From Patiria miniata (lineage: Eukaryota > Echinodermata > Asteroidea > Valvatida > Asterinidae), in the NCBI RefSeq assembly GCF_015706575.1, contig NW_024037059.1, forward strand, positions 37,361,058-37,425,057: a stretch of 64,000 nucleotides of DNA, read 5' to 3'. Position 1 is the stretch's first letter. Each line of letters begins with the position of its first letter. The translations under genes were made by a program, and so were the position numbers. Positions 34,801 to 46,970 of the stretch are shown here, one piece after another. The notes under the pieces are model-generated. The model did no database searches. It was not told where the DNA came from and was given only the letters and a program-made list of their open reading frames with translations.

Positions 34801-35113
34801 TCATCGCTGTCCCCAACAGTCCATCTTCAGCCTGTATTTTCATGAGAAAATAATGTCAACTGTACGTTCTCATCCTTAATTAAAAAAACCATAAAAACGT
34901 AGACGAAAACAAAATTAACTAAGACAGCCCAATACACTAGGGGCGCTGTTTATGATGCATGCTTATCTTTATTTTGTGTGTAGCGCTTCGCTCGTACCCG
35001 GTACCCCCTCCCCGGCCCCCTACCCCTCCGAAATGTTTCTGTGCTCGGATATTGGTACCTTGTTCGTTTGACCAAAATGCTCTGGGCTGCCGTACTATAT
35101 ACGTGATCAGGAC

Positions 35114-35620
35114 TTCGCTCGTACCCCCCGCCCTGCAAACAGGACGCTGGGATACTCTGATGAATTCACGCTCTGATTGGTTGGATTTTGCGTGACCAGT
35201 GACCTGCGCGTCATCAAGGTTTGAAACGTCTGCAAGGTTTGAAACGGCCGTTAAGACTGACTCATTACTCTTTTATTCCAGTTTAGAGATTTTTTTTCTC
35301 GTTGAGAAGCGTTATAATGTAGGAAATTCTGTAAAACTTATCTGTGTTGTAAATTTACAATTCCCGTCACTCACTCGCTCCGTTCCGAATCACGAACGGT
35401 CGGATTGCATTATGCGACGCTCAAAATGTTTGTCCACATGGTCCGCAATGAAACATTTAGCATTTGCGCACATTGTCTAACTGCGGTCTTGAACAACTGC
35501 TGCCAGATGCTTTATATATAGGTCATAGGCATAGAGCTATAGGCCACTTCCTTCACAAGATTCTGTAAAGCTCATCAGAGTACCCCAGCGTCCTGTTTGC
35601 AGGGCGGGGGTGCGAGCGAA
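35114..35620. mobile_element. Element with ~50-bp inverted ends and 9-bp target duplication (Mutator-like pattern)
   Basis: The left end (TTCGCTCGTACCCCCCGCCC...) and right end (...GGGCGGGGGTGCGAGCGAA) are inverted repeats for about 50 bp, through CTGCAAACAGGACGCTGGG. GATCAGGAC flanks both sides exactly (35105-35113 and 35621-35629). A 9-bp duplication with long inverted ends is the pattern of Mutator-type elements. The interior shows no transposase. Confidence 0.8.
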
Positions 35621-35629
35621 GATCAGGAC

Positions 35630-37001
35630 AGGAGACCCAGTTTTGTGGACCAGGTAACTGCCGTTTTTCCTTTAAGTTCTTTCCAAGGCCTTCATAATCA
35701 ACAATAATGTTGTTTGTATTTAGTTGGGAAACACATAGGAAAAAATTACTGCCTATAGTGCATCTAGAGCAGTGGCCGCCATCGCCAGCCTCGCCGGGCT
35801 AATTCATAAATGTGCATGGGGACCGTCGTTACTGGTGCCTGGTTGCCAGGTTGCCATGGACAGTGATGGACACAATGAGCCGGACGGACATCCCAGCCAG
35901 ACGGAGTTGTGGGGTGAAAGCATTGTGTTCCTTTTATCCCTTTTTCAAAAGATCCCCTTCTCTGGGGTGATGTTTGTTAAAATAGTGGGGTGATGTGTTC
36001 TGAAAGGAACATCACCCCACAAGTATGGTACGGTCTGAGCGGATGGGCGTGGCGGGGGAAACAAGTTAGCGAATGGTGGGGGGGGGGGGGATTGATCATC
36101 GGACAAATCATGGAAAGAATGCAGTGTCCATGATGCTGTACTTTATTTCACCATTTCAACACAGGCTGCTAATTTGCTTAACCTTTTGCCTGCCCTAATG
36201 ATAATGTGTGCTACCAGACCCGTAATCATTGACAATGCCATGTTGTTTACTTACTTGTAGCTCTACGAAGGCTAGTGTACTTACTGAAATGTACAGTCTA
36301 TAGTACTACTTCTAAGTACTAGACCCCGGCCAGTAGCAGTAGTAGTAGTACATTTCAGATAGGCCTATTGATTTTCTGTTTGTTACGTATTCATTGTGTG
36401 GACAGCTTTGGGCCAGTGCAGTGCATGCAGATCTTTTGTTAGAACTGTGCAAATAGCCATCTTAAATTACTTTGTGTTTACTTTTAACATTATGTTTTAA
36501 GGACTGGGCATCATGCAGCCATGCAGCTTGTCGTAGCGTCAACTCACAATTCTGACTGGCCAAAGCTACTGGTATTCTCTCTTGGTTACCTAGCTCTCAC
36601 ATAAAAGGTAAAAGTGACTTTTGTTGTTGTTTTTTGTATGTATTTAACATAAATTCCAATGTAATATATCAGTTTTATATAACTAAGCATGCACAAATGC
36701 CGTTCAATGAAAAGTTTGGATTTAAAAAAAACCTTGTTTGGTGACTTGCTGAAAAGAATGTATTTTTACTGCAGATAATGAGGTTTTCAATCAATCCCCC
36801 AAAATTTTCCTGCGCAAAGAATATTTAAAGCATAGCCATGTTAAAAGGATACAATAATATTTAAAGGATATTAATATATTACCCTTCAAGATATTTTAAA
36901 AGTTCTCTGTGTTTCCTGTTCTTCTTATAAAGCAGAAACATTTTGTATAAGGAGTCATCATTCAGATTAGTCTTTGAATCAAAGACGGAACAGACTTCAA
37001 A
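35630..37001. other. Intergenic stretch upstream of the IQANK1-like gene
   Basis: No coding frame of known family. Local inverted pieces such as GGGGTGATGTG near 35989 and ACATCACCCC near 36009, and a G run near 36078, are the only structures I see. The promoter of the next gene should lie in its right part, with no TATA box recognised. Confidence 0.4.
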
Positions 37002-40000
37002 ATGCCTCCTAAGAAACTAGCAGCGAATAAGTCGGCATCAACTAAGCCAGCAACAAAAAAAGCAGCAGCAAGTAAGCAACCTTCAAATAAACCGGCAACT
37101 AAAACAACTGCAACTAAAACAAATGCGACTATAAAGGACCCAGCGACAGCTAAAAAAGGTGAGTCGTGTTTTAGTATATGTTTACTATTATTTTGAAACC
37201 CTTGCTCCCTCGGCATTTTTTCTAGGATGCAACGTCAATCCTGCAAAATCCTCCAACTGCCTGCATGTAAAACTGGCACACAGCCTCAATCCTGCAAAAT
37301 CCTCTGTTATTATGTCTTGAATATGGTTCTTGGAGGGTGACCTCTCCCTCAATCCTGCGAAATCCTCCAGCAATCACTGTCTATCATGTTAATGCAGAAC
37401 CCGTACGTCCTAGAGCAGTGCGGAGGATTTGAAGTAAAATCTATAGGCCTAAGTTTATGCACGGCTGAGCATAACAATTTAACACAAGGTCCGGGCCAAG
37501 AACTTTACATAGTGCATCCTCCAAAATCAGCCACACACTTTTGCCGTACAGGCTCAATCCTGCGAAATCATCCATTATGCAAAGAGGATTTTGGAGGATT
37601 TGTTTTTGGGAAGATTATGATTAATAAGTGGTACCTTAGAGAGACAAGTTCCAGTAACTTACTTTACATTAGGAAGACATTTTAGTGCCTGAGAACTGAA
37701 TTATTCTAGGGCTGCACATAATTCGAAAAATGTGGAGTAATTCTCCCATAGGCCAAAAAAAAAAGTCTCCGGTTTCTGGTATGCGCGCGCGTCGCCGTAG
37801 CCATGCGCGTCGGCAAAATGAAACAGTTTTTTTTTTCAATGAAAGATGATGTCTCAAAACCGCCAAACTCACTGGTTTGACTGGAATCCTGCTGCTGCAC
37901 AATTTTAACGTGGTTTTAGATTGGGTTATGGTCGAGAATAAGCTTTATGTGGCCTCTCTGGACTCCCATATATTTGCACTAAATTTAGTCGGGCACCATT
38001 TGCAGTCATCAGCCGACATTTGAAGCAAAAAAATCAGGTAAAAAAAAAAGAAAGCCGCGTCGCCGTACCACTTTTTGGGCAAGCTCCATACCAGAAACCG
38101 GAGACTTTTTTTTTTGGCCATATCTGGGCCTATTTGCTTTGTTTTTTTATATTTGATGTCTCACTCAAAGTTGATTTGTGTTCAATATTAGGTTTCACTC
38201 TTCATTGAAGTATTTCTTGTCATAAAACTGTATACTCAGTGTCGTGCTATGTGATTGTGATAAAATGCACAAACTACTCAGGTGGGACTCGAACCCACAA
38301 CCTTTTGTTTTGCTATAGGAAAGTGACAATTCAAAAAACAATCTGTTTGGAGAGGGGGAGTTGTGAAATTTGAAAATAAATTTGAAAATTTGAAAAAACG
38401 AAAATCTTGCAAAGAAATAATTAAACCAGGACCTATGTCGGATGCATTCATGTTATCTTTCTTTTGCACAGAGGAGGCAGTCAAGGAGCCCGTCGATCTT
38501 GGAGTGACAATCAAACTAGGCGAGCTCACCAATGAACTTCTGGGTGAGGAAGCCAGCTACAAAAAATCTGGAAGGTAGGATTTTTGGGAATAATGTAGGG
38601 ATCAAAGGGCCTTTAACAATCAGGCAACCTCTCACCACTGAATAACATTTTCAAGTCGTTTACACACAACCAACAGAGGGCAGCATTTTTGGTCCTTTAG
38701 CGCTAACCCTAACCCTAATCCTACTAAAATAAAAACCGCCAAATCGTGAATCAGACAAGAAAGAATGTCATGATAAAACAGGGGAGGGGGAGGGAGTTAA
38801 AGTGCCAGGCTGGAGGTACCCACTCCAGCACCCTGTCAACTGCCAACTACAACCTCAACCCCCGAATATCCAAACGCAGTTTTCTAGTTCTCACTTGATT
38901 ATGTGGTGTTTCAAGTTAATTGAATTTCAAATCGCAAATCTATCACAGATCCATTACAAGTTAAATCACAATTCAAAATCAAACATCAAATCACACGTCC
39001 ACCACAAGTCTGATATCACAAATCTGTAACACACGAAATCAAAAGTCAATACTCACACGTCAATCACAAGTAAAACGAAAGTAAATCACAAGTAGATGGA
39101 ATCTGCGCCGGGGCGATGTAAAATCAATCTTGAGTGTTGCCCTTCACCGACGTAACATTTTCAAGTCGGTGAAGGAATAAACCCAATATTGAAGTTACCT
39201 CACCCGATGCAAATTACATCTTATGAATAGTTTCACTGCGGTAGCCGCTGCTATATATGAGCGATGGTCGAGTAGTACGTCTGCGCTGGTAGCAAGAGGT
39301 AGTGGGCTTGCGAGTCCCACAATCACTCTGGGAAACACCGAGTGTATACAGTGTTTATATAAAATACGTCGGTGAAGGGCAAAAACGTGATACTGAATTT
39401 TCAATCACAAGAACAGGTAGTGAAATTGGCAGAAGAATAAAATTATCACAGTTCCGCTTTGAACAGCTTTTCACTCGAGACTGGGTAACGTGATTTTTCT
39501 CTGGATTTTGTTTAACAGTTTGCATTTGTTTTTCTGAACAGATGGCCCCTGGTGTTGGACCCAACAGGCAACTCGGCCACCTTCCTGAAGTATCGCAACA
39601 CCAACATGCTGAATGCCAAGACCCCAAACGACCTTGTGTCAAACACCATACGGCTGGCTGTGTTAGGAGGCCTAAGGTAGATACTTATACTTACTTACTT
39701 GGTACTTGGTTGGTTTCCTCCTGAAACATCCTCCAGGGATCTTGACTAGGAGGTCACGGGGAGGTGTCGGCACCTAGGTCTCGGTCATGATGTGGTTGTA
39801 GTAGTTGTCCCTAAAGGTCTTGTGCGTCAAAGAGTCAGTGATGTGTTGGGGCAGGTCATTCCATAATTTTATTGTCCTTGGAAAAAAATGAGTTCTTGAA
39901 TGCAGTTGAGGATGTTTGTACTATGTTGAATTGGTTGTTGAATGATATCTATAAATGGAATCCTCATTGTCTCTTTTTTATTACACCTCCAGTCCCAGCA

Positions 40001-41158
40001 GTTGCTACTGTTAATTAAGTAAATGGAAAGGTCCCTTTCATGGGACTGGAATACAGAGCTCGCATCAGGAGCTTGCGTTGTGACACCTTCACGGTGTCTT
40101 TTTTCAACTAGCATTAAGGCCCTCACGTGAACTGTCACGTGACAATGCTTGGTCACACGACCGGGGTCGGTCGTACACGTGGACCAGCTCGTATCCTCCA
40201 TCTCTGTTCATATGGGGGGGGGGGGGGGGCGGTGCCTGCGGATTTCTACTGCCTCAATGAATTTGCATTTCCAGAGGTCGTCCTCCCTGTCTTATTCATT
40301 GCCCACAGAGATGTTGTGTCCTGGGCTGGTATGTTCACCAACTGCTTTTAGGGGAGCTGACCTATTGGTGTGTTCCCTGCAGCAGCCCAGCAGAGTGCGA
40401 GCTGGTCCACCGATATAAGTGTCCTCGCAGCCATCACACGATATTCTGTATATAATATACAAAGCCACGTTTCTTGAGGTCTGGAGTCTTGTCTTTCAGG
40501 CTCATCAACTTGGAGCGAATGGTTTTTAAACGGTTTGTATGCTACGGAGACAAACTGTTAACGAAACACATACTCTATAGTTGTTCAGACCGACCTTGTG
40601 GAGGGCGGCGCTGTATAAAGAATTGGGGGGGGGATGCTGTATCTGTATTTGTGTACGTGTACTGATGAAATATACAATGTATAACCTTTTCCCAATCTTT
40701 CCTTAGATATGGCAAGCCTGTGGTTCTGGATATGGAAGATGCAGACATGTTTGACGTCTGCGTGACGAAATTTGATGAAGTTCAGAAGGAACTTATGGAC
40801 GACATCCTCTCCAAGGAAATCACAAAGAATGAAAAGTGAGTAAAAAGATTTCCTTGGCCATTTTAATAAAAAATAAAGGTTCATCATCCACAGGGACTAA
40901 GGTCAGCATAAAATATGCACTGCAGTGATTTGCATATCTTTGTATATTATCATATACTCTTCCTTTAACTTCCTCCTTTTAACTTCCTTCAACTAACTTC
41001 CCAACAGGTATCTGTCACTGGTCAAGGACACGGATGGCCCAGAGTACAGCCCAGATCGTTTCTTGTCTGAAGTTGACAAGTTTGTGTTTGTGATTATCAC
41101 CAAGATAGCTCCCCCAGCTTCGCTGCGGAAAAGGACATTCGTGGTTGAGATAGAGTAA
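37002..41158 (+). CDS. IQANK1-like protein with dynein AAA+-like C-terminal region, five exons, 224 aa
   Basis: Exons 37002-37158, 38472-38574, 39542-39676, 40707-40835 and 41008-41158 join in phases 1, 2, 2, 2 into one frame. Residues 1-52 are Lys/Ala/Thr-rich (MPPKKLAANKSASTKPATKK) and probably disordered. From about residue 86 comes RWPLVLDPTGNSATFLKYRN, then LGGLRYGKPVVLDMEDADMF and KYLSLVKDTDGPEYSPDRF. From memory this order resembles the C-terminal part of IQANK1, an IQ-motif and ankyrin protein. The RWPLxxDPxGxA and RxGKPVxL pieces resemble the AAA5 region of dynein heavy chains. No ankyrin repeat or IQ motif is present, so it is either a short family member or the model lacks upstream exons; the Lys-rich exon with its own ATG argues for a short protein. 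The molecular function is unknown. Confidence 0.8.
37751..38119. mobile_element. MITE, ends GGCCAAAAAAAAAAGTCTCC / GGAGACTTTTTTTTTTGGCC
   Basis: The ends are inverted repeats of about 34 bp, running through CCGGTTTCTGGTATG and CATACCAGAAACCGG. Other copies are at 60496-60842 and, truncated, at 21880-22062 and 58147-58215; a related subfamily is at 47230-47602. It lies in intron 1 of the IQANK1-like gene. Confidence 0.85.
38277..38320 (-). repeat. SINE B-box fragment
   Basis: On the minus strand, GGTTGTGGGTTCGAGTCCCA is followed by CCTGAG, matching the B-box part of the SINE at 49303-49465. Confidence 0.45.
38880..39100. repeat. Degenerate AATCACAAGT-rich tandem repeat
   Basis: Many diverged copies of ATCACAAGT and ATCACACGTC follow at 10-20 bp spacing. 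The unit is close to the complement of the 11-bp GGACTTGTGAT repeat seen at 49631-49729 and 18141-18330. It lies in intron 2 of the IQANK1-like gene. Confidence 0.5.
39262..39380 (+). repeat. tRNA-derived SINE
   Basis: GCGATGGTCGAGTAGTACG (A box) and GGGCTTGCGAGTCCCAC (B box) are followed by ATACAGTGTTTATATAAAAT and TACGTCGGTGAAGGGCAAAA. The tail matches that of the SINE at 49303-49465, which defines a family with a fixed body after the tRNA part. Confidence 0.65.
39680..40700. other. Intron 3 of the IQANK1-like gene
   Basis: This ~1-kb intron has no coding exon that I recognise. The text TTGGTCACACGACCGGGGTC and a G run near 40215 are the only notable features. Part of it (39770-40440) may be an old LINE 3' region, but I cannot name a family. 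Confidence 0.4.
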
Positions 41159-41460
41159 CACAGAAAGCTGGCAAGAAAAAAGCGCACGGGAAAAATGGAC
41201 TTCTCTTCTCTTTAAACCAGGTTTTTAATGATAAAGACGCGCTTGGTTATTTTATCAAGACTGGTCAAATGGAACTGGTGTATGGGATGTGGGGACATTT
41301 CCAAGAGAAAGTGTCTCAAGATTTTAATTTTGACTACAAGAATTGTAGCAAAGATATGTCATATCTCTTTTGAATGCACAAACTAAGTCCACCGTGTTAA
41401 TGTAATTGTCTTTCATTGTAATGCATTAATTACTTTTTAAATTTAATGGTGTGGTATTCA

Positions 41461-41466
41461 AATAAA
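41461..41466 (+). promoter_or_regulatory. Polyadenylation signal of the IQANK1-like gene
   Basis: AATAAA lies about 300 bp after the stop codon at 41156-41158, in an AT-rich stretch typical of a 3' untranslated region. Confidence 0.5.
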
Positions 41467-41499
41467 GGACAAACCCAGTGGTATTTTTAGGGGGCCACA

Positions 41500-43245
41500 T
41501 GTTTTTTTTTGTTTTTTTTTGATAATTGAATTGTAATTGTATTTTAAATTTAATGCTGTAGTATTCACAATCAAGGAGAAACTCCAAAGTGTGTGTGCTA
41601 GCGTTTGTTTATGGTGTAAATCGCTGCACGAGTGCAACATCATCGGTGAATCGAGGACACGAACAAAATCGAGGACGACCTCGATTAGAAAAGGTGTACA
41701 AAACCAATGAGAGCTGTTGCCAAAAAGTTATAGTACAAACAAAGGAAAAGGGAAGAAGAACAAAAGAAAATCCTCGATTTACAATATAAACAAACGTGTA
41801 CTTGTTCTACATAACCCCCGAGGACAGACACCGTAAAGGGAGAACAACAGATCCTTTCAGTCCTCGGGAGTTGGGTCTTTCCTTCAAAACGGTCCTCTGT
41901 AGTAGGTTTGTGTGCTTAGTCTGTGGGAGAGTGTTATATTACAGGGACAAAGGGAAACATAAAGCATTGTCCTCGGGAGTATAGTAAAACAAGAATTCGT
42001 GTGTGTGTGTTTTTTTTTTAATTGAGTTGTGATTCATCAAATTTTGGGATCTACTAGTACTGAATAATATAAAAGGAATAGTGGATGTGTTAGAAATATG
42101 CCCACTTAATCAGCCATATGGTTGCGTTATTTCGCAAAACTATTGCGTTATTTCGCAATAAAAATATTTTTTCACTTTTAAAATCTGGCACGAACGGGCT
42201 TCTGTAGTAACGGGTAAATAAACTCGCGATTTATGAACGGGAGTGTTTAGAACTAAATTTCAGTTAAAACTTTTGCTCTAGCTAGGCGCAACAGGCGAAA
42301 AATCAAAGTGCGCCACGTTGGGGGCCGCGCCACGTTAGGGATACTCCGCTCCGTTCACAAGCACCCCCTCACCGGCAAAGGAAGTACAGTTGGGGGTATT
42401 GATCTCCATGTATATGGAGATCAATGGTTGGGGGTGACCGACCGACGCCATCTTGCCTGACTGCGTGTAAATAGAACAAATCCCCTGGTGTACGTGCGTC
42501 ACGCACAAGGAACGGTGCGCGTCAACCAGCGAAACGCCCACCCATTGATCTCCATATACACAGAGATCAATGGTCAATGGTCCCACCCATGGGACGTCGT
42601 TGTTAGGTAAAAGGGCGCCCTCTTTTGGTAGCGCACGGAGCTCATATCAACAATATATTCCATATCTACGGGAGGGTCACGTGCTGGAGGACAGATTAAA
42701 AACATGCGCGCCAAACGTGACGAACGCAATGACGTTTATGCGCACAATGCGGATTGTGGATTGGGTTTTCAGTTCCTACCTGATTTCGAGGGTTTTTCCC
42801 AGAATAATCTTCTTGGGTTTTCCTCCCACCTCTTAAATTGTAATTTCTTCTCATTGTCTTCTCTCTACTGGTTTTTTTTCTTCAGGTTTGCGAGCTACAG
42901 TGCCTGGGGCATGCACTTTTGCGGAGTCCTTGGTTTCCTTACCAGAATAAAAAAAAATTAATCGTTTACTTCATTTCGTATGAATAAAAAGGAGTAAATG
43001 CTTTAGATTTCAAATATGCACTTGTCATTTTACAAGGCTGGAATGGGGCAACCTTGCAATTATAAAGCAAATAATTCTGCGCAAAAATTACTGCATTTAT
43101 TAATGTTAATCGCGAAAAATTAATATAAACAAAGTTCATAAAGTACAAATGATACCATGTTCGTATGAATAAAACATAGCATTTGCTTTTACTACCCATT
43201 TTATGCTGGCATGTGTATGAATAACAATTAAGCAAACACTTTTAT
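41500..43245. other. Intergenic stretch with local palindromes
   Basis: No gene is seen. TCGAGGACACGAACAAAATC and similar CGAGGAC-rich text fills 41650-41970. Two short palindromes, ATTGATCTCCATGTATATGG near 42398 and TTGATCTCCATATACACAGA near 42543, are nearly identical to each other. The rest is AT-rich. Confidence 0.45.
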
Positions 43246-43505
43246 ATTCAAGACTGGGCAATGACAGGTTTTATGAAACGTATGCTGCATTAATTGATGA
43301 AGTACCGTGGCCTTCGTGGCGTCATGTTGAGAGACATTAATTGATTTTGCATCGCTTGATTGAATAATTTTATCAATCGTGCAGTATAATGTTGTTTCTG
43401 ATGAGCGGGTTCTGCAAGTGTTAAAACATGCTGTACTTTTATGAGGGTTAGAAACTTTCTTTGCTGGAAAATTGCAGTCACGTCAAACAAAGTTGGGTCC
43501 GGCGG
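43246..43505. repeat. Block R1, copy 1 (also 57283-57545 and 58990-59234)
   Basis: The block contains GACTGGGCAATGACAGGTTT, TAATGTTGTTTCTGATGAGC and GGGTTCTGCAAGTGTT. In the other two copies it sits just upstream (minus-strand sense) of the SnoaL-gene first exon. Here it lies on the other side of the decayed exon copy, so the third unit has been rearranged. Confidence 0.7.
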
Positions 43506-43687
43506 GGCGCAACTTGGGGTTCATACCCCCTCCTAACAAGTGACTTTACATTACTGTATAAATGTGTGGGGGTTTTTCTAGACAGAAATTGGGACAATTT
43601 TTTGGTTTTCCTCAAAATTACACAAACATTGCCATTATTCCACGCGAAATTGAATAGACTTGTTTCAAACATCACGACCAATCAATA

Positions 43688-43820
43688 GACAGAATTTTGA
43701 TTTGATACAACCACCACCGCCAAGGCGTCAGCTTCTACCTCTTGGAGCACCGAGGCGTCGTGCTTGATCACCAGAAACGACCGTCAGCAGGGCCAGCAGG
43801 CAGGCGGTAACAGGAGACAT
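43688..43820 (-). pseudogene. Decayed copy of the SnoaL-gene first exon
   Basis: From ATG 43820 the minus strand reads MSPVTACLLALLTV as in the intact exons at 56803 and 58839. A 2-bp deletion after codon 14 then shifts the frame. The splice donor GTAATG found in the other copies is missing. The upstream 5' untranslated part (TCAACCTCTGCCCGTATTGT) is still similar. It is best read as a dead duplicate. Confidence 0.75.
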
Positions 43821-43967
43821 GATGACAATACGGGCAGAGGTTGACCAAAAGCTGTCGGTTGAGATCGAAGTCCGGCTTGAAACCAAGTCAGTCAATCGTG
43901 CTTAGCGTGATTTGGGAATGTGCGGCTGAAACTTTCGTCAGAGCAGTTATGATTCGTGGCCTAGATG

Positions 43968-44441
43968 GATGCACCCCTGTGTAAAAATTCCCATGGACTC
44001 TAGTGCTAAATGCCCATACTTCAACATTCTTCTTAAAATACTCAGAACTCTCACAGGTAATTATGCTGCGCAGAAAAAATGATGATCAACATGTCATCTT
44101 TCATTTTCTTTTCAATTTTTGGCGGGTTGACCATTGACTTTTCGAGAAATTCTCACCCAAAGAAGACGACCCTTATTTTTCCCGAAGCGGAAAACTAGTC
44201 ATCTTGAAAAACGATCCCACCACAACATGGCAAATAGCGCCACTTTCGAGCCCAATTGCATCCAAAATGCTCAGAATTGGAAGCCCCAAGTCCGGACCAG
44301 AGGAACGTTCATTGCCAAATCTCTTCAATTCCCCCAATTTTATGGCTCTCAGAACTCTCTAATATAGAATAGTTTGAGGGTATAAATTTTATTCATGAGC
44401 TTGGCGGATGGGTTGAGGCCTATTTACAGGTGTGCACTCAG
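43968..44441. mobile_element. MITE, inverted copy of 25877-26355
   Basis: It shares ATCAACATGTCATCTTTCAT, TTTCTTTTCAATTTT and AACATGGCAAATAGCGCCA with the complement of 25877-26355. The ends are GGATGCACCCCTG and CAGGTGTGCACTC. It follows directly on the decayed first exon. Confidence 0.7.
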
Positions 44442-46159
44442 ATAGCAATCGCTTACGTTCGACCCCGAAGATGACACAAGTCGCGTGAATAATAAGTCAT
44501 ACACGTTAAATACAGATCAGCTAGGCCTATATAAAAATCGCAAGGTCCTTTTGACGATGAGGTGGCAGGCCTATTTACAATAAAGGAGAAACCCAAAGAT
44601 GTTTTTTTTCGGCATTTTTTTTATAATTGAATTGTGATTCGAATTCATCCAATTGGGGCATTTGGCACTCTAATAAGCTGAATAATGGGTGTGTAAGAAT
44701 ATGCCCACTTTCTGAAAAAATATATTCATGTTTAAATTGTTTAATTGTCAATATCCATTCTTTGACAAAAGGGGATTCTTTTGAAGAAGAAAAAAGAATT
44801 ACGTGAGCATGAATTCAGAAAACAGTTGTTATTTATAAGAAGCCAGTCTTGAACTCTTTCAGTTAAATAAAATGATGCAATGAAGCAGCGAGGCGCCATT
44901 TTTCATGCGGGTAATATATTTATTCTAATGACATTGTTCAAACACAGTTTAAAAGCCATTTTTGAAATCCTTCAACCATAAATTAAAGATAAAATTACAT
45001 AAACTTTTAATAATCAAACTTTAACCCCTTCACCAAAACTTTCAATAATTGTATATTGTTGGCTGAGTTCGAAGTTTAAGAAACAAAATTGACTCTTTTG
45101 ATTGGCTACCTCTGGTCACGTGTGAGCATATACAGGAAGGCCCCCCCCCCCTCCCCAAAAAAGGACGGCATACCACTACCTTGCGATTTAAACCACCTGT
45201 ATCAATAGATGGAGAATCTCTTTAAGCACAAATGTGAGTATTATTACATAACAATTAACGGCTCTGTGCCAATTTGGATATGCAGGGTTTCGTATTCATC
45301 GGGACAAAATGACTCCTTGTTGCACGATCGGCTCTAGAACAAAACTACCGGACCGGAATCGCGCAATCTTCAATAGTATGATTTTTCTTTAAGCAGAATT
45401 GTGTATGCATTGATATAATTTAATTGTTTGAGTCACATGGTATATAGCGGAAGTACGCCGTTCCGGTTTTTTTGGGGCCACCCTGTAACAATATTATGGA
45501 ACCGTCAAACAAGCCAAACATCACGTTTTGGACTTGTTCTGAGCTAGTTCTGGTTTTTTTTTTTTTTTGGTTGCAAAAACTAGGTAATTGGGTCCATGGC
45601 ACCTCGTTGTTATAATATAAAGAAGTATTGGGTGACCTTAAAAGCTGGAGACGAAAATGGATGCGATGTGTAAATGAGTTTAAAAAAAAGCCTTTATCTA
45701 TTTCTGGGGCTTGTTTAAAAATATCTAACAAGAAGCCTATATGGACGCACATTTTTTTTTAAGTTATGCGCCAGTGGACTCAGACCAAATACATTATTGA
45801 GGCGCTTCAACAAGTCAAGCTGCAGTAATTAAGTTAGAAATAAAATTGATAAACATCCTAATTTTTCTTCCTCTATGATAATTATGAGATAACTTCAAAT
45901 TTAAATTAACAAATGCCTAGTGCGAAAGCATGTTTAACCCGTTGTCTATATATTATCTAATAAAACCTAGACTATTATGCATTTACGTCGTGATTTGTGT
46001 TAGCAAAATAGGCTGCATCACGCGGCCTTGTAACGATATGTTACGCGATGCGCAAACGTCCTGTGGCTTCGAATGATCATCATAGTGTTTAAATAATGTA
46101 TGCATGCGCAGACGCCAATTTTTTTCTCGGTAACCTGTAAAATAATGCTTACCGTGCAA

Positions 46160-46433
46160 TTAGGCCATCAGCCTCGGTCCAACATTTTGGCCATCGGTAT
46201 CAAATGAGGGGAATAATCGTCATAGCGATTTGTGGCAAGGTATACACCTCCAGAGTTGGAAAATATGTGATAGCATTGCAGCGGTGGCAGCTTTTTGGGT
46301 GTTATCACCTTTTTTTCAAAATGTCAATTAAAATGCTTGTTACCACTCTAGGGGCGGTATACCTTGCTCATGCGCACTATAATCATTTATGCCCTGATTT
46401 GATACCGGCCAAACCCCCAGGCTGATGGCCTAA
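46160..46433. mobile_element. MITE with TTAGGCCATCAGCCT ends, absent from the sister duplicate
   Basis: The ends TTAGGCCATCAGCCT and AGGCTGATGGCCTAA are perfect inverted repeats, with a second inverted pair inside (GGCCATCGGTATCAAAT and ATTTGATACCGGCC). At the matching place near 62235 the sister copy lacks it, so it entered after the duplication. Confidence 0.75.
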
Positions 46434-46507
46434 ATATGCTTTCGTAATCATGAAATTCCGCTCAGTAAGCAGGCCTTTTTCGCTAACAATAAGCAGAGCC
46501 ATGGGCC

Positions 46508-46733
46508 TTTAAACCACGCCCACTGCACAAGGAGTAGCGTTGGAACCTCTGCGAGCCAATGGGCGCTAATAATCAGTGGTGCGCGCGTGCGCGCGTGCGC
46601 GCGCGTGTACAACGCAGTCAAATACGAACCAGCTGCCGCATTGTAGAGGCGCACGTGTTGTCACCATTGATCATCATTAGTAATGGAGATCAGCAGTAGT
46701 TGTCACCCACGTGCGCAGTGGGCGGGGCTTAAT
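46508..46733. mobile_element. MITE of the CCCACTGCGCACGTG family, shared by both duplicates
   Basis: The ends TTTAAACCACGCCCACTGCAC and GTGCGCAGTGGGCGGGGCTTA are inverted repeats with mismatches. A copy lies at the corresponding place in the sister duplicate (62333-62510), so the insertion predates the duplication. The centre has an alternating CG/CA run near 46580. Confidence 0.65.
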
Positions 46734-46771
46734 GGCTTGGTCTCTTCAAGTTCAAATAGACTATTACAACA

Positions 46772-46777
46772 TTTATT
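46772..46777 (-). promoter_or_regulatory. Possible polyadenylation signal of the SnoaL-like gene
   Basis: On the minus strand AATAAA lies about 195 bp after the stop codon at 46971-46973. Confidence 0.4.
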
Positions 46778-46970
46778 CCTTTACGGTTTACCTTTAATAT
46801 GTTTGACCCATCACCCCTTATTCGAATTTCGACAGTGTTACTTGATTGTATTAATACACCTTCAGTGTTCAAATTTAGTAATTCATAAATATCCGGTAAT
46901 TTAAATTTTTGTTCAATCCGTGTCTTTCCGTGCCGTCATGTTTAGAGCCATCATTTACAGCGTACGCGTG

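Noticed and set aside
34493-34879. 128-codon open frame
   Set aside because: It is kept open by a 60-bp minisatellite, and the peptide is just the repeat.
37002-37158. Histone H1-like tail (PKK, Lys/Ala-rich)
   Set aside because: There is no H1 globular domain, and the exon splices in phase to the IQANK1-like exons.
38701-38722. Telomere-like CTAACCCTAACCCTAATCC
   Set aside because: Only about three units inside an intron of a gene; not a chromosome end.
46204-46425. 73-codon open frame on the plus strand
   Set aside because: It lies entirely within a MITE with perfect inverted ends and has no family match.
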